The notes beneath the pieces are model-generated. The model did not search any database. It was not told where the DNA came from and saw only the letters and a program-made list of their open reading frames with translations. A stretch of DNA of 42,179 nucleotides from an uncultured Erysipelotrichaceae bacterium (GTDB lineage: Bacteria > Bacillota_I > Bacilli_A > RFN20 > CAG-826), in contig OMVV01000006.1 in the NCBI GenBank assembly GCA_900314585.1, positions 1-42,179 of the forward strand, given 5' to 3'. The position numbers and the translations under genes were made by a program. Position 1 is the stretch's first letter, and every line of letters begins with the position of its first letter. Positions 8,270 to 16,017 of this stretch are shown piece by piece.

Positions 8270-8345
8270 TGGTGCCTTCAGACGGACTTGAACCATCAAC
8301 CTACCGCTTACAAGGCGGTTGCTCTGCCAATTGAGCTATGAAGGC
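8270..8345 (-). tRNA. tRNA-Thr (anticodon TGT)
   Basis: A 76-base gene with acceptor stem GCCTTCA/TGAAGGC, D-loop TAGCTCAATTGGCAGAGCA, anticodon loop CTTGTAA, T-loop GGTTCAAGTCC and encoded CCA. It is five bases from tRNA-Leu and from tRNA-Val, so the three are one transcript. Confidence 0.95.
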
Positions 8346-8350
8346 ATCAC

Positions 8351-8426
8351 TGGTGGGCGCTACAAGGTTCGAACTTGTGACCTCTTCCGTGTGAAGGAAA
8401 CGCTCTCCCAACTGAGCTAAGTGCCC
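8351..8426 (-). tRNA. tRNA-Val (anticodon CAC)
   Basis: A 76-base gene with GGGCACT/AGCGCCC acceptor stem (one A-C mismatch at pair 5), D-loop TAGCTCAGTTGGGAGAGCG, anticodon loop TTCACAC, T-loop AGTTCGAACCT and encoded CCA. The CAC anticodon reads only GUG, so a TAC isoacceptor should exist elsewhere in the genome. Confidence 0.9.
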
Positions 8427-8472
8427 ATAAAGGCAAACAACTTAGTTGTTGTATGTTTCCCCCTAATAAAAC

Positions 8473-8486
8473 TGCCCTTAAGGGCA
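8473..8486 (-). terminator. Hairpin between tRNA-Ile and tRNA-Val
   Basis: TGCCC-TTAA-GGGCA is a perfect 14-base palindrome followed on the minus strand by GTTTTATT. It may act as a weak terminator or an RNA-processing signal between tRNA-Ile and the downstream tRNAs. Confidence 0.4.
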
Positions 8487-8499
8487 AATTTTAATCAAA

Positions 8500-8576
<77 letters not shown>

Positions 8577-8640
8577 GTTTTGCGATTTAACGCTACATAA
8601 ATATACAATATCAAAATATTGATTTCAATAAATAAATAAG

Positions 8641-8667
8641 AAAAAAGGATCCCACATAGTGAGATCC
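8641..8667 (-). terminator. Intrinsic terminator of the rplM-rpsI operon
   Basis: On the minus strand GGATCTCA-CTATG-TGGGATCC (eight pairs, one G-U) is followed by TTTTTTC, 17 bases beyond the rpsI stop codon. Confidence 0.85.
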
Positions 8668-8683
8668 AATTTTTCCCAATGAA

Positions 8684-9076
8684 TTAACGTTTGGAGAATT
8701 GTGGTGCGCGACGAGCAGCTTTAAGACCGTATTTCTTACGTTCTTTAGCGCGGCTATCACGTTTGACAAGACCATTTGCCTTTAAGACATGACGGTCTTC
8801 ACCGGCTTCAAGAAGAGCACGGGCAATACCTAAACGGATTGCACCAGCTTGTCCTGAGAAGCCACCACCTTTTACAAAGGCTTCCACATCATATTTTGAT
8901 GCGCTAGCGGTAACTTCGAGTGGTTGAGATAAATCCATAACAAGGGTTGCATAAGGCATATAATCCTTAACATCTCTACCGTTAACGGTAATTTTACCTT
9001 TACCAGCAGTGACATAGACACGAGCGATAGATGATTTACGTCTACCAGTACCGTAATATTTTTTTACTTCTGCCAT
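8684..9076 (-). CDS. rpsI: 30S ribosomal protein S9
   Basis: 130 residues from the ATG at 9076. S9 sits in the head of the 30S subunit, and its C-terminal tail reaches the P-site tRNA. The protein begins [20 protein letters not shown] and ends with the basic [16 protein letters not shown] tail, including the universal SKR terminus. The start is set by AGGAG eight bases upstream; a longer frame to 9100 lacks support. It follows rplM by 11 bases, the universal L13-S9 operon. Confidence 0.98.
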   Translation of the reverse strand: MAEVKKYYGTGRRKSSIARVYVTAGKGKITVNGRDVKDYMPYATLVMDLSQPLEVTASASKYDVEAFVKGGGFSGQAGAIRLGIARALLEAGEDRHVLKANGLVKRDSRAKERKKYGLKAARRAPQFSKR

Positions 9077-9087
9077 AGCTAATCTCC

Positions 9088-9531
9088 TTATTTCTTCCAC
9101 ACGAGAACTTCAGGTTTCTGAGCTTCGTGTTTATGTTCTGATCCACGATAGACGAAGAGTTTCTTTATCATTTGGCGACCTAAAGGTCCCTTTGGTAACA
9201 TACCCCAGACTGAACGTGTGACCATTTCTTCCGGATAGTTTTCAATCATTTCACCAGCAGTTCTGGTGCGAAGACCACCGTTATAGCCGGAAACATTGTA
9301 ATATTTCTTATTTTTAAGCTTATTAGCACCAGAAAGAGCAACTTTTTCCGCGTTAATGATAATGATGAAGTCACCACAATCGACATTTGGAGTGTAGATT
9401 GGTTTATCCTTACCCATTAACTTAACTGCGACAAATGAGGCTAATCTTCCGTATGGGATGTTTGTAGCATCAATGACATACCATTTACGAACGATTTTTT
9501 CTGGTTTTGCGATCGTTGTTTGACGTTGCAT
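9088..9531 (-). CDS. rplM: 50S ribosomal protein L13
   Basis: 147 residues, typical length. L13 is an early-assembly 50S protein. It shows [40 protein letters not shown] and [20 protein letters not shown], all hallmark L13 segments. AAGGAGG lies eight bases before the ATG. It is first in the rplM-rpsI operon behind a near-consensus promoter and a structured-looking leader. In most Bacilli truA lies immediately upstream; here yebC and an AbiE pair intervene. Confidence 0.98.
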   Translation of the reverse strand: MQRQTTIAKPEKIVRKWYVIDATNIPYGRLASFVAVKLMGKDKPIYTPNVDCGDFIIIINAEKVALSGANKLKNKKYYNVSGYNGGLRTRTAGEMIENYPEEMVTRSVWGMLPKGPLGRQMIKKLFVYRGSEHKHEAQKPEVLVWKK

Positions 9532-9590
9532 TTTGTTTCCTCCTTACTCAAGCAATAATCTTACCGGGACTATTTCTTTTTCATTGTGCG
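9532..9590 (-). ncRNA. Candidate L13 leader (5' UTR of rplM)
   Basis: The ~58-base leader predicted from the promoter contains GCACAATGAAAA and AGTCCCGGTAAG before the Shine-Dalgarno. A ribosomal-protein leader (L13 leader, an Rfam family) occurs at this position in many Firmicutes. The position and sequence style fit, but no covariance test was possible. Confidence 0.4.
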
Positions 9591-9596
9591 AGATAG

Positions 9597-9625
9597 ATTA
9601 TATCTATATTAACTTGCTAAGTCAA
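9597..9625 (-). promoter_or_regulatory. Near-consensus promoter of rplM-rpsI
   Basis: TTGACT (9620-9625), a 17-base spacer and TATAAT (9597-9602) form a near-ideal sigma-A promoter, as expected for a ribosomal operon. Confidence 0.88.
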
Positions 9626-9691
9626 AACAAATTTCAAACAAGAAATTTAAAAGGCAAAAATAATGTTTTGTTTTTCAAATAGAAGTGAAAA

Positions 9692-10597
9692 TCAAAGATT
9701 ATTATCTTTAAGGAACGAAGCAATCTTTAATATAGATGGGACACATTCATCATATTTGATGTGATCATATAAAAGAGGGAAAGTTCTCAAATTATAGTCT
9801 GATAAATATGTTTTCTCTTCGATGAGTTCATTTAACAGAGTTGATAACGACTTTTCTCCTAACACTGAATAACATGTTTCAAGAGTAACCCGATATTCTT
9901 TAACTTTATAAAATAAATCTAACAAATCTTTGTTAAGTTCAACTTGTTTTAATAACTGATGTAGATCATAGATGTGTCTTGATTGTCGGTCTAACTTTCG
10001 TGAGATATGGTAATCACAAATTGCAAAGACTTTGTCCACGAGAGTTCTTTCTTTAGTGATTGTCTTGGTCACAAATGGTTCAAGCTGATATTTTTCCACT
10101 AAATCAAGACGGCCTATCTTTGATAGATATTTACCGATGATCGTTTGGGCGCTTTTTTCTTCAACAGGAAAAGCAGGTGTTTGGGTGGCCCACTCCACAA
10201 TGACAAAGTTTGAAGAATTATTCCAACTTGATTGATATGGACATATATAACGGTTGAACACTCTGCGACTTCTAATGTTTTCAGCGTTTTGAACTGATAG
10301 TGATGCAGCCGCTATTGAATCAAAGAAATCTTGTTTGATTTGGCGACGTTGACCAACCGTAATATGTTCAAGAGCATATGAAATATCAATATCTTCAGAA
10401 AAACGATTTATGATTCGTTGGCAAACACTTAAAGAGGTGCCGCCTTTAAAAACAAAGTTTGGATTTCTGCTAATCAATTCTCTTAGAATTGTCAAAGCAT
10501 AAAAATCTTTTTCGATATATGCTTCATTTATTTCGGTTTGGTCAGCAATAGTTCTAATGATATCGTTGAACAATTGTTTATCATCCGATAAGAGCAT
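9692..10597 (-). CDS. AbiEii/AbiGii-type nucleotidyltransferase toxin
   Basis: 301 residues. AbiEii toxins are polymerase-beta-like nucleotidyltransferases that act on RNA (some modify tRNA acceptor ends) to stop growth upon phage infection. The sequence has FKGGTSLSVCQ (G52-S55) and FSEDIDISY (S67-D71), the GG[TS]-x-SEDID active-site signature of the family, plus a later conserved K-T-I-T-K-E-R-T segment. A GGGGGT element nine bases before the ATG supports the start. It overlaps the antitoxin gene by 17 bases, giving translational coupling. Active-site residues appear intact. The target RNA is unknown. Confidence 0.92.
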   Translation of the reverse strand: MLLSDDKQLFNDIIRTIADQTEINEAYIEKDFYALTILRELISRNPNFVFKGGTSLSVCQRIINRFSEDIDISYALEHITVGQRRQIKQDFFDSIAAASLSVQNAENIRSRRVFNRYICPYQSSWNNSSNFVIVEWATQTPAFPVEEKSAQTIIGKYLSKIGRLDLVEKYQLEPFVTKTITKERTLVDKVFAICDYHISRKLDRQSRHIYDLHQLLKQVELNKDLLDLFYKVKEYRVTLETCYSVLGEKSLSTLLNELIEEKTYLSDYNLRTFPLLYDHIKYDECVPSILKIASFLKDNNL

Positions 10598-11219
10598 CTA
10601 AAATACCCCCTTCCACTACTTTCTTAATGGTTTTAGGGCCATAGTATTTAATATATTTTGTGAATGAGGCGTCTGATATTCCGTTCTTTTTCGCATAATC
10701 AACGATTATGTCTTTCTTTTCTTTTACTTCATCAAGAGATAAGAAATGAAACATATCAAAGAATTGAAGATCCTTCCAATTAGTAAAATCAATAGGGATT
10801 CGACCTTTGCGAATAATCGCCATAGAATTGCCAGAAACGAAATATCTTTTCTTAGAACTTGTTTTATTCGTAGTAATTTCAGGCATCGCTGGAACTTGTT
10901 CAGATAAACCAATCATATTTAAGAAGGTCATTCCAGAGTAATAGCCATCAATAAAAAGTTCTCTTGTTTCTGAAGAAATGCAATCTGGATACATAAACTT
11001 GTTTTCAACAATTTTTCTAAAGGTAATGCCACTACCAAAATCTTTGTTACTTTTAAGATAGTAGATACCGCTGGACTTTCTTTCTAAATCACCACGCTTA
11101 GTCGCACGATAAAACTCTTCCCTAATCGCAGTCTTAGATTTACGACCAATTCGTACATCTTTTATGAAGATAGGGGTGTCATAACCATAGATATTAGATA
11201 AATACGATACGATATCCAT
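10581..11219 (-). CDS. AbiEi-type antitoxin / transcriptional autoregulator
   Basis: 212 residues from the ATG at 11219. The protein resembles the DUF6088/AbiEi group: an N-terminal winged-helix-like part (RKSKTAIREEFYRATKRGDL and the following ERKSSGIYYL) and a C-terminal antitoxin-like part. AbiEi neutralises AbiEii and represses its own promoter. An alternative TTG start at 11234 would lie within the -10 box, so it is rejected. A strong promoter places the transcript start at or next to the ATG. The pair lies between yebC and rplM, inside an otherwise conserved ribosomal neighbourhood. Confidence 0.85.
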   Translation of the reverse strand: MDIVSYLSNIYGYDTPIFIKDVRIGRKSKTAIREEFYRATKRGDLERKSSGIYYLKSNKDFGSGITFRKIVENKFMYPDCISSETRELFIDGYYSGMTFLNMIGLSEQVPAMPEITTNKTSSKKRYFVSGNSMAIIRKGRIPIDFTNWKDLQFFDMFHFLSLDEVKEKKDIIVDYAKKNGISDASFTKYIKYYGPKTIKKVVEGGILDALIG

Positions 11220-11225
11220 AACTAA

Positions 11226-11254
11226 AGTATACAAAAAGTGCTATCGTGAGTCAA
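11226..11254 (-). promoter_or_regulatory. Strong leaderless promoter of the AbiE pair
   Basis: TTGACT (11249-11254), a 17-base spacer and TATACT (11226-11231); the -10 ends six bases before the ATG at 11219, and no Shine-Dalgarno fits between them. Confidence 0.8.
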
Positions 11255-11273
11255 TTTTTATAATAAAAATATG

Positions 11274-11290
11274 TTATACCAAAGGTATAA
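11274..11290. promoter_or_regulatory. Inverted repeat upstream of abiE, possible operator
   Basis: TTATACC-AAA-GGTATAA is a perfect seven-base inverted repeat 20 bases upstream of the -35 box. AbiEi proteins bind inverted repeats in their own promoters, so this is a plausible operator, although it is farther upstream than usual. Confidence 0.4.
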
Positions 11291-11336
11291 TAATATAACA
11301 AATCAATATCATAACAACGTATTCTGAAAAATTGAA

Positions 11337-11360
11337 AAGAAAAAAGGAAGCATAGCTTCC
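11337..11360 (-). terminator. Intrinsic terminator of yebC
   Basis: GGAAGC-TAT-GCTTCC followed by TTTTTTCTTTTC on the minus strand, 23 bases past the yebC stop. Confidence 0.88.
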
Positions 11361-11383
11361 TCTTATCTAATTTATTAGTTTAA

Positions 11384-12088
11384 TTATAACTCAACGTTGT
11401 GAGCGACATTTTGAACGTCTTCAAGTTCATCAAGGGCATCCACTAAATCTTGGAACTTTTGTTTATCTTCATCCGAAAGGGTGACATATTCATTTGGTTC
11501 CATTCTAATTTCGGCTTCTTCAAACTCAGTGATGCCAAGTCCTGCGAGAACTTCTTTGGCTTTTTCAAATGCATCTGGAGCAACATAGACATAAATGGTG
11601 TCTTCATCGAGTTCAACTTCTTGAACATCAACATCACCTAAGATGAGGGCTTCTTCAACTTCATCACGGTTGGTGCCTTTAAAGGCAAGGATACCAAGCT
11701 GGGTGAAATTATAGATAACTGAACCAAGGTGTCCACCTTTACGAACGATTTGGGTGCGGACTTCCACTAAAGCGCGGTTTGGGTTATCAGTAAGGGTGTC
11801 AACAATTAACAAAGAATTACCTGGGCCAAAAGCTTCATATCTTCCTTCAACGTAAGCGACAGCATCGCCACCTTGAGCTTTCTTAATCGCACGATCAAAA
11901 ACATCTCTTGGAACAGATTTTCCACGATATTTTTCATAAACCGCTCTTAAAGCAAGGTTGGTCTTTGGATCTGGTGATCCTTGTTTCGCTGCCATATATG
12001 CTTCTTTAGAAGCACGAGCATATAAAGCTGATTTGATTTTGCCAGTGCGGGCCATCGCGGCCGCTCTAACTTCATGATGTCTACCCAT
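11384..12088 (-). CDS. YebC/PmpR-family protein (ribosome-associated factor/regulator)
   Basis: 234 residues, typical for YebC (TACO1-like) proteins, known first as transcriptional regulators and more recently linked to relief of ribosome stalling at proline runs. Family segments include ASKEAYMAAKQGSPDPKTNL, VPRDVFDRAIKKAQGGD, YEAFGPGNSLLIVDTLTDN and GGHLGSVIYNF. The C-terminus is acidic. AAGGAG precedes the ATG. It has its own promoter (12115-12143) and terminator, so it is a single-gene unit. Bacilli can have two paralogues (YrbC- and YeeI-like); which one this is cannot be settled here. Confidence 0.92.
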   Translation of the reverse strand: MGRHHEVRAAAMARTGKIKSALYARASKEAYMAAKQGSPDPKTNLALRAVYEKYRGKSVPRDVFDRAIKKAQGGDAVAYVEGRYEAFGPGNSLLIVDTLTDNPNRALVEVRTQIVRKGGHLGSVIYNFTQLGILAFKGTNRDEVEEALILGDVDVQEVELDEDTIYVYVAPDAFEKAKEVLAGLGITEFEEAEIRMEPNEYVTLSDEDKQKFQDLVDALDELEDVQNVAHNVEL

Positions 12089-12114
12089 AAGTAATACTCC
12101 TTAAAACGTTTAAT

Positions 12115-12143
12115 ATTATAATCACTCTTATTATATAAGGCAA
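12115..12143 (-). promoter_or_regulatory. Promoter of yebC
   Basis: TTGCCT (12138-12143), a 17-base spacer and a perfect TATAAT (12115-12120), with a ~20-base leader containing AAGGAG. Confidence 0.72.
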
Positions 12144-12149
12144 TTTTAT

Positions 12150-12878
12150 TTAATAGGTCAGTTCCATTAAATATAGTCCACAAGCAGGAGCCTTATATGG
12201 AACGATTTTACGATGTGTTTCCACTAAATATATTTTTAGTTCCATAACCGACATTTTGCCTAAACCAATTTCAATTAGGCAACCAACAATCATCCTCATC
12301 ATATATCTCATAAAACCACTTCCGACGAAGCTGATGCGAATGACATCCCCTTCAGTGGTCAATGATGCTTCATATATCTTTCTAACATAGTTAGAATCAT
12401 CTTCGAGTTTCGAGGTAAAGTTTTTAAAACAATGCTCCCCCACTAACGCATCCAAAGCTTCTTTGATTTTGTTTAAATCTAACTTTCTTTGGAATTGATA
12501 GACAAGATCTCTTTCAAATGGATTATATTCACCAGTATTGATCAAATAGTCATATCTTTTTGACTTAACTGAGTATCTAGCGTGAAAGTCTTCTCTTTTT
12601 TCTACTATATTTATCACGCGCATGTCGCTCGGGAGAAGCGAGTTGACTGAATAAGTAAACTTATCTAAATCAAGTTTCTTAATCGTGTCGAAGTGAAATG
12701 TTTGTCCTAATGCGTGCACACCTGCATCTGTACGACCAGAGGCATAGACCTTTGTTGGGGTGTTCAAAATTCTTGATAACACCTTTTCTACTTCCGCTTG
12801 AATGGTGACTTCATCTTTTTGAATTTGCCATCCAGCGTAATTAGTGCCGACATATTCAATGATTGCTAAATATCTCAT
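12150..12878 (-). CDS. truA: tRNA pseudouridine(38-40) synthase TruA
   Basis: 242 residues. TruA converts U38-U40 in the anticodon arm of tRNAs to pseudouridine. The catalytic aspartate D51 lies in ASGRTDAGVHALGQ, and GSGFMRYMMRMIVGCLIEIG is the conserved C-terminal segment. The ATG overlaps the ecfT stop by four bases (ATGA), so translation is coupled. It is last in the long run that begins at 19667. Confidence 0.97.
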   Translation of the reverse strand: MRYLAIIEYVGTNYAGWQIQKDEVTIQAEVEKVLSRILNTPTKVYASGRTDAGVHALGQTFHFDTIKKLDLDKFTYSVNSLLPSDMRVINIVEKREDFHARYSVKSKRYDYLINTGEYNPFERDLVYQFQRKLDLNKIKEALDALVGEHCFKNFTSKLEDDSNYVRKIYEASLTTEGDVIRISFVGSGFMRYMMRMIVGCLIEIGLGKMSVMELKIYLVETHRKIVPYKAPACGLYLMELTY

Positions 12879-13801
12879 TTTTTTGTCCTACTTTCAAATA
12901 ATCCAAGTAATAAACAATATATCAATATTCCTAACCAAATCACGATAAATAATGGAAGGAATGACGGGGTGAGTAATGTATAACCTAAAGTAGCAACAAC
13001 GATGGTTCCTGCCATTAGACCACCACAGAGTAAAAACGCGAAAAGATCTGAGAAATGAAAGGATAATTTGCGATATCTGGTTCTTTTTTGCTTTGGATCA
13101 TAACCCCTTGCTTCCATCGCATCAGCGAGTTGTTCGCTGCGTTCAAATGCCGAAATAAATAGTGGAATAATTAACGAAATAATCGCTTTAAACCTGGATG
13201 AGATTTTGCCATGTTTAAAGTCAACACCTCTAGAAGACTGCGCTTTCATGATTCGTTCAACTTCACCTAGGATAGTTGGAATAAAGCGTAATGCAATTGA
13301 AATTGTCATCGCCACTTCGTGGGCAGGGAATTTGATAATCTTAAGTGGAGTTAGATACCACTCCAAAGCATATGTAAGTTCGAGTGGTTTAGTGGTCGCG
13401 GTTAAAATCATCGATAAAGAAATCATTAACACTAAGCGAAGAATGATTTTAAGTGATTGTAGAATTGCATCCCAATATATATTGAATGAACCGATTGAAA
13501 ACGCCACTGCTGTCGCTCCAACTGGCGGAACAAGACAGTTGATGATTAGTAAAAAGATAATCATAAACCACAATACTCGAAGTGATTTAAACAAAGATTT
13601 AAATGAAATATGGGAAATAAGAATTAACACAATTGTGAATAAAGCGAGTAAACCACCGATGATAAAAGTTAATTCCCAGGTTGAATAAGAAATAAAGATC
13701 GCAACCATTAAAGCGATAAGACAGAAAATCTTATTTCTCGCGTCCATCCTATGAAGGAAGGAATTATAAGGAACATATTTACCTAACGTAATGCTGCTCA
13801 T
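12875..13801 (-). CDS. ecfT: ECF transporter transmembrane subunit EcfT
   Basis: 308 residues. EcfT couples the two ATPases to interchangeable vitamin-binding S components. It has about six hydrophobic segments and the EcfT signature regions, including MKAQSSRGVDF (about 196-206) and DAMEARGYDP (about 238-247), the two Arg-containing coupling motifs (ARG-like) that contact EcfA. It overlaps ecfA2 by one base and truA by four. It serves FolT in this operon and probably other S components elsewhere. Confidence 0.95.
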   Translation of the reverse strand: MSSITLGKYVPYNSFLHRMDARNKIFCLIALMVAIFISYSTWELTFIIGGLLALFTIVLILISHISFKSLFKSLRVLWFMIIFLLIINCLVPPVGATAVAFSIGSFNIYWDAILQSLKIILRLVLMISLSMILTATTKPLELTYALEWYLTPLKIIKFPAHEVAMTISIALRFIPTILGEVERIMKAQSSRGVDFKHGKISSRFKAIISLIIPLFISAFERSEQLADAMEARGYDPKQKRTRYRKLSFHFSDLFAFLLCGGLMAGTIVVATLGYTLLTPSFLPLFIVIWLGILIYCLLLGLFESRTKK

Positions 13802-14655
13802 TATTTCTTCCTCGCTTTAGCGATCTCATTAACAAGAGTATCAATATCTTTGATATTGGCTACATCAAGTTTTAAGCCATTATCTAAACACGTCTTGATA
13901 ACTTTTTGGATCATTGGGGTTTCTAAAGAATATTGTTCAACGTCTTCCTTAAATAGCTCTGCAGGTGAAGAGGCTTCAACAACCTTGCCGTTATGCATCA
14001 CCACCACATCAGTTGCATATTCATAAACAATATTGATGTCATGGGTAACTAAAATAATCGTTGTGCCATCTTTATTAAGATTCTTAATCAAATTAAGAAG
14101 TTCTCTTGTTCCTCGAGGATCTAGTCCGGCAGTTGGCTCATCAAGCACTAAAATATCTGGTTTAAGTGCGAGAACACCCGCAATAGCGACTCTTCGTTTT
14201 TCTCCACCTGATAAATCGAATGGCGATTTTTGATAAAAACTTTCATCAAGTCCAAGTTGATTTAAGGCATCATGCGCAATCTTAAGAGCGTCTTCTTTTT
14301 TTGCTCCAAAATTTAAAGGTCCAAAAGCAACATCAGATTCGACAGTTTCTTCAAATAATTGATTCTCACTAAATTGGAACACCAAACCCACTTTTCGTCG
14401 CAAATCTCGGATTTTTTTCCTCATTTTGCGGTTTCCTTTCGTGTTGATATATTCACCAACAAGGACTTCACCACTACTTGGAATTAATAGTCCGTTTAGG
14501 TGTTGAATAAGCGTGGATTTACCACATCCAGTTTGACCTACTAAACAGGTAAATGAACCCTCTTTAATTTCGAGACTCACTCCATTAAGAGCTTCGTGCT
14601 CAAAAGGAGTATTGGGAGAATATGTGTAAAATACTTGGTTAAACTTTATTGACAT
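13801..14655 (-). CDS. ecfA2: ECF transporter ATP-binding subunit EcfA2
   Basis: 284 residues. ATPase of the ECF vitamin importer. Walker A GQTGCGKST (40-48), signature LSGGEKRR, Walker B with ILVLDEPTAGLDP, and switch H in LVTHD. The Q-loop region reads VGLVFQFSENQLFEETV. It overlaps ecfA1 by ten bases. Named A2 by position, second in the A1-A2-T order normal in Bacilli. Confidence 0.96.
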   Translation of the reverse strand: MSIKFNQVFYTYSPNTPFEHEALNGVSLEIKEGSFTCLVGQTGCGKSTLIQHLNGLLIPSSGEVLVGEYINTKGNRKMRKKIRDLRRKVGLVFQFSENQLFEETVESDVAFGPLNFGAKKEDALKIAHDALNQLGLDESFYQKSPFDLSGGEKRRVAIAGVLALKPDILVLDEPTAGLDPRGTRELLNLIKNLNKDGTTIILVTHDINIVYEYATDVVVMHNGKVVEASSPAELFKEDVEQYSLETPMIQKVIKTCLDNGLKLDVANIKDIDTLVNEIAKARKK

Positions 14656-15461
14656 ATCTTCCCAACAATCCTTTCTAATGAATCATCTTCATTAACATTG
14701 ATACCTTTTTCTTTTAATAAAGAAACAAATTTGGTTTTGAAAGGTAAATCTAAGCCAATTTCAATTAGTTTATCTTGATGAGAAAGAACTTCCTTTGGTG
14801 AACCTTGTAAAACGATTCGTCCATCATTTAAGGCGATGATTTCATCGCTTGCGAAAGCTTCTTCAAGATCGTGAGTGATTGATATCAAAGTGAGATTAGG
14901 ATTATCTTTTCTCATCTTTTCGATTGTTTCTCTGATCTCACGTTTGCCTTTTGGATCGAGCATTGAAGTGGCTTCATCAAAGATAACAATGTCCGGTTTC
15001 ATCGCTAAAACGCCAGCAATTGCGACTCTTTGCTTTTGTCCACCTGAAAGATTTTCTGGTTCTTTATCAAGATAATCGAGCATATTGACCTTTGATGCAT
15101 ATTCATCAATGATCGGATCCATATCTTCTTGTTTAACTTGACGATTTTCTAAACCGAAAGCAATATCGTCTCTAACCGTTGAACCAATAAATTGGTTATC
15201 TGGATTTTGAAAAACAATTCCAATATGTGAACGAATCTCTCGCACGCTCTTTCTTGAAAGTTCAAGATTGAACGCTTTGATGGATCCACTCTTATGAGGC
15301 AATAAGCCAATTAATAATTTCGCGATTGTTGATTTGCCTGAACCATTATGACCAATAATCGAAATATACTTACCAGCAGGAATGTCAAAAGAAACGTCAT
15401 TAATGACGTTATCTTTTCCATCATAACTGTAGACTAAGTTTCTAACTTCGATTAAGTTCAT
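14646..15461 (-). CDS. ecfA1: ECF transporter ATP-binding subunit EcfA1
   Basis: 271 residues. Partner ATPase to EcfA2. Walker A GHNGSGKST (37-45), Q-loop GIVFQNPDNQFIGSTV, signature LSGGQKQR, Walker B region DIVIFDEATSMLDPKGKRE and switch His in SITHD. Note EATSMLDP where many ABC proteins have EPTxGLDP; this is normal for EcfA1. It starts three bases after the dCMP deaminase stop. Confidence 0.96.
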   Translation of the reverse strand: MNLIEVRNLVYSYDGKDNVINDVSFDIPAGKYISIIGHNGSGKSTIAKLLIGLLPHKSGSIKAFNLELSRKSVREIRSHIGIVFQNPDNQFIGSTVRDDIAFGLENRQVKQEDMDPIIDEYASKVNMLDYLDKEPENLSGGQKQRVAIAGVLAMKPDIVIFDEATSMLDPKGKREIRETIEKMRKDNPNLTLISITHDLEEAFASDEIIALNDGRIVLQGSPKEVLSHQDKLIEIGLDLPFKTKFVSLLKEKGINVNEDDSLERIVGKICQ

Positions 15462-15464
15462 TGT

Positions 15465-15941
15465 TTATTTGAAATCGAATGAAATAATACGACCTTCGTA
15501 TTTACGAGTTTTAATACCTGCTAAAAATAACATCTTCGCTGATGCTTGAGTTTCAGTGGTATTAGCATACTTATTGTCTAAATAGACAACTTCTTTGATT
15601 CCTTTTTGAATGATTGCCTTAGCACATTCATTACAAGGGAATAATGTGACATATAATGTGCAACCTTTTAAAGCTGCTCCATCACGAGTGTTTAAAATCG
15701 CATTGAATTCAGCGTGACAAACATAAAGATATTTTGAATCGAGGCCTTCACCTTTGTTCCAGCTTAATTCATTTTCGTCACAGCCAATTGGCATGCCATT
15801 ATAGCCATTTGAAACGATTTTGTGGTCTGCATCAACGATGCACGCACCAACTTTTGTATTGGGATCTTTTGAACGTTGGCTACTTAAAACAGCCATGCTC
15901 ATGAAATATTCATCCCAAGAGATATTTTTTGCTTTTTCCAT
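15465..15941 (-). CDS. dCMP deaminase (zinc-dependent)
   Basis: 158 residues from the ATG at 15941, with GGAG eight bases upstream; the longer frame to 15983 is not supported. The enzyme deaminates dCMP to dUMP, the substrate of thymidylate synthase. Zinc ligands are in CHAEFN (H76, catalytic E78) and PCNEC (C103, C106). It resembles the DCTD/phage-T4 type more than ComEB of Bacillus. It lies between folT and ecfA1; dUMP methylation consumes folate, which links it functionally to its neighbours. Confidence 0.92.
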   Translation of the reverse strand: MEKAKNISWDEYFMSMAVLSSQRSKDPNTKVGACIVDADHKIVSNGYNGMPIGCDENELSWNKGEGLDSKYLYVCHAEFNAILNTRDGAALKGCTLYVTLFPCNECAKAIIQKGIKEVVYLDNKYANTTETQASAKMLFLAGIKTRKYEGRIISFDFK

Positions 15942-16017
15942 GTTTATTCTCCAAAACGCGTTAATTGTATCACAATAACGCAAGAGGTTAAATATATATT
16001 AAAAGAGCGCAATATAA

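Noticed and set aside
11220-11234. TTG start of abiEi at 11234
   Set aside because: The codon lies inside the -10 box of a strong promoter, so it would not be transcribed.
13206-13688. 160-residue plus-strand open frame opposite ecfT
   Set aside because: It is antisense to a clear EcfT and has no recognisable protein or ribosome site.
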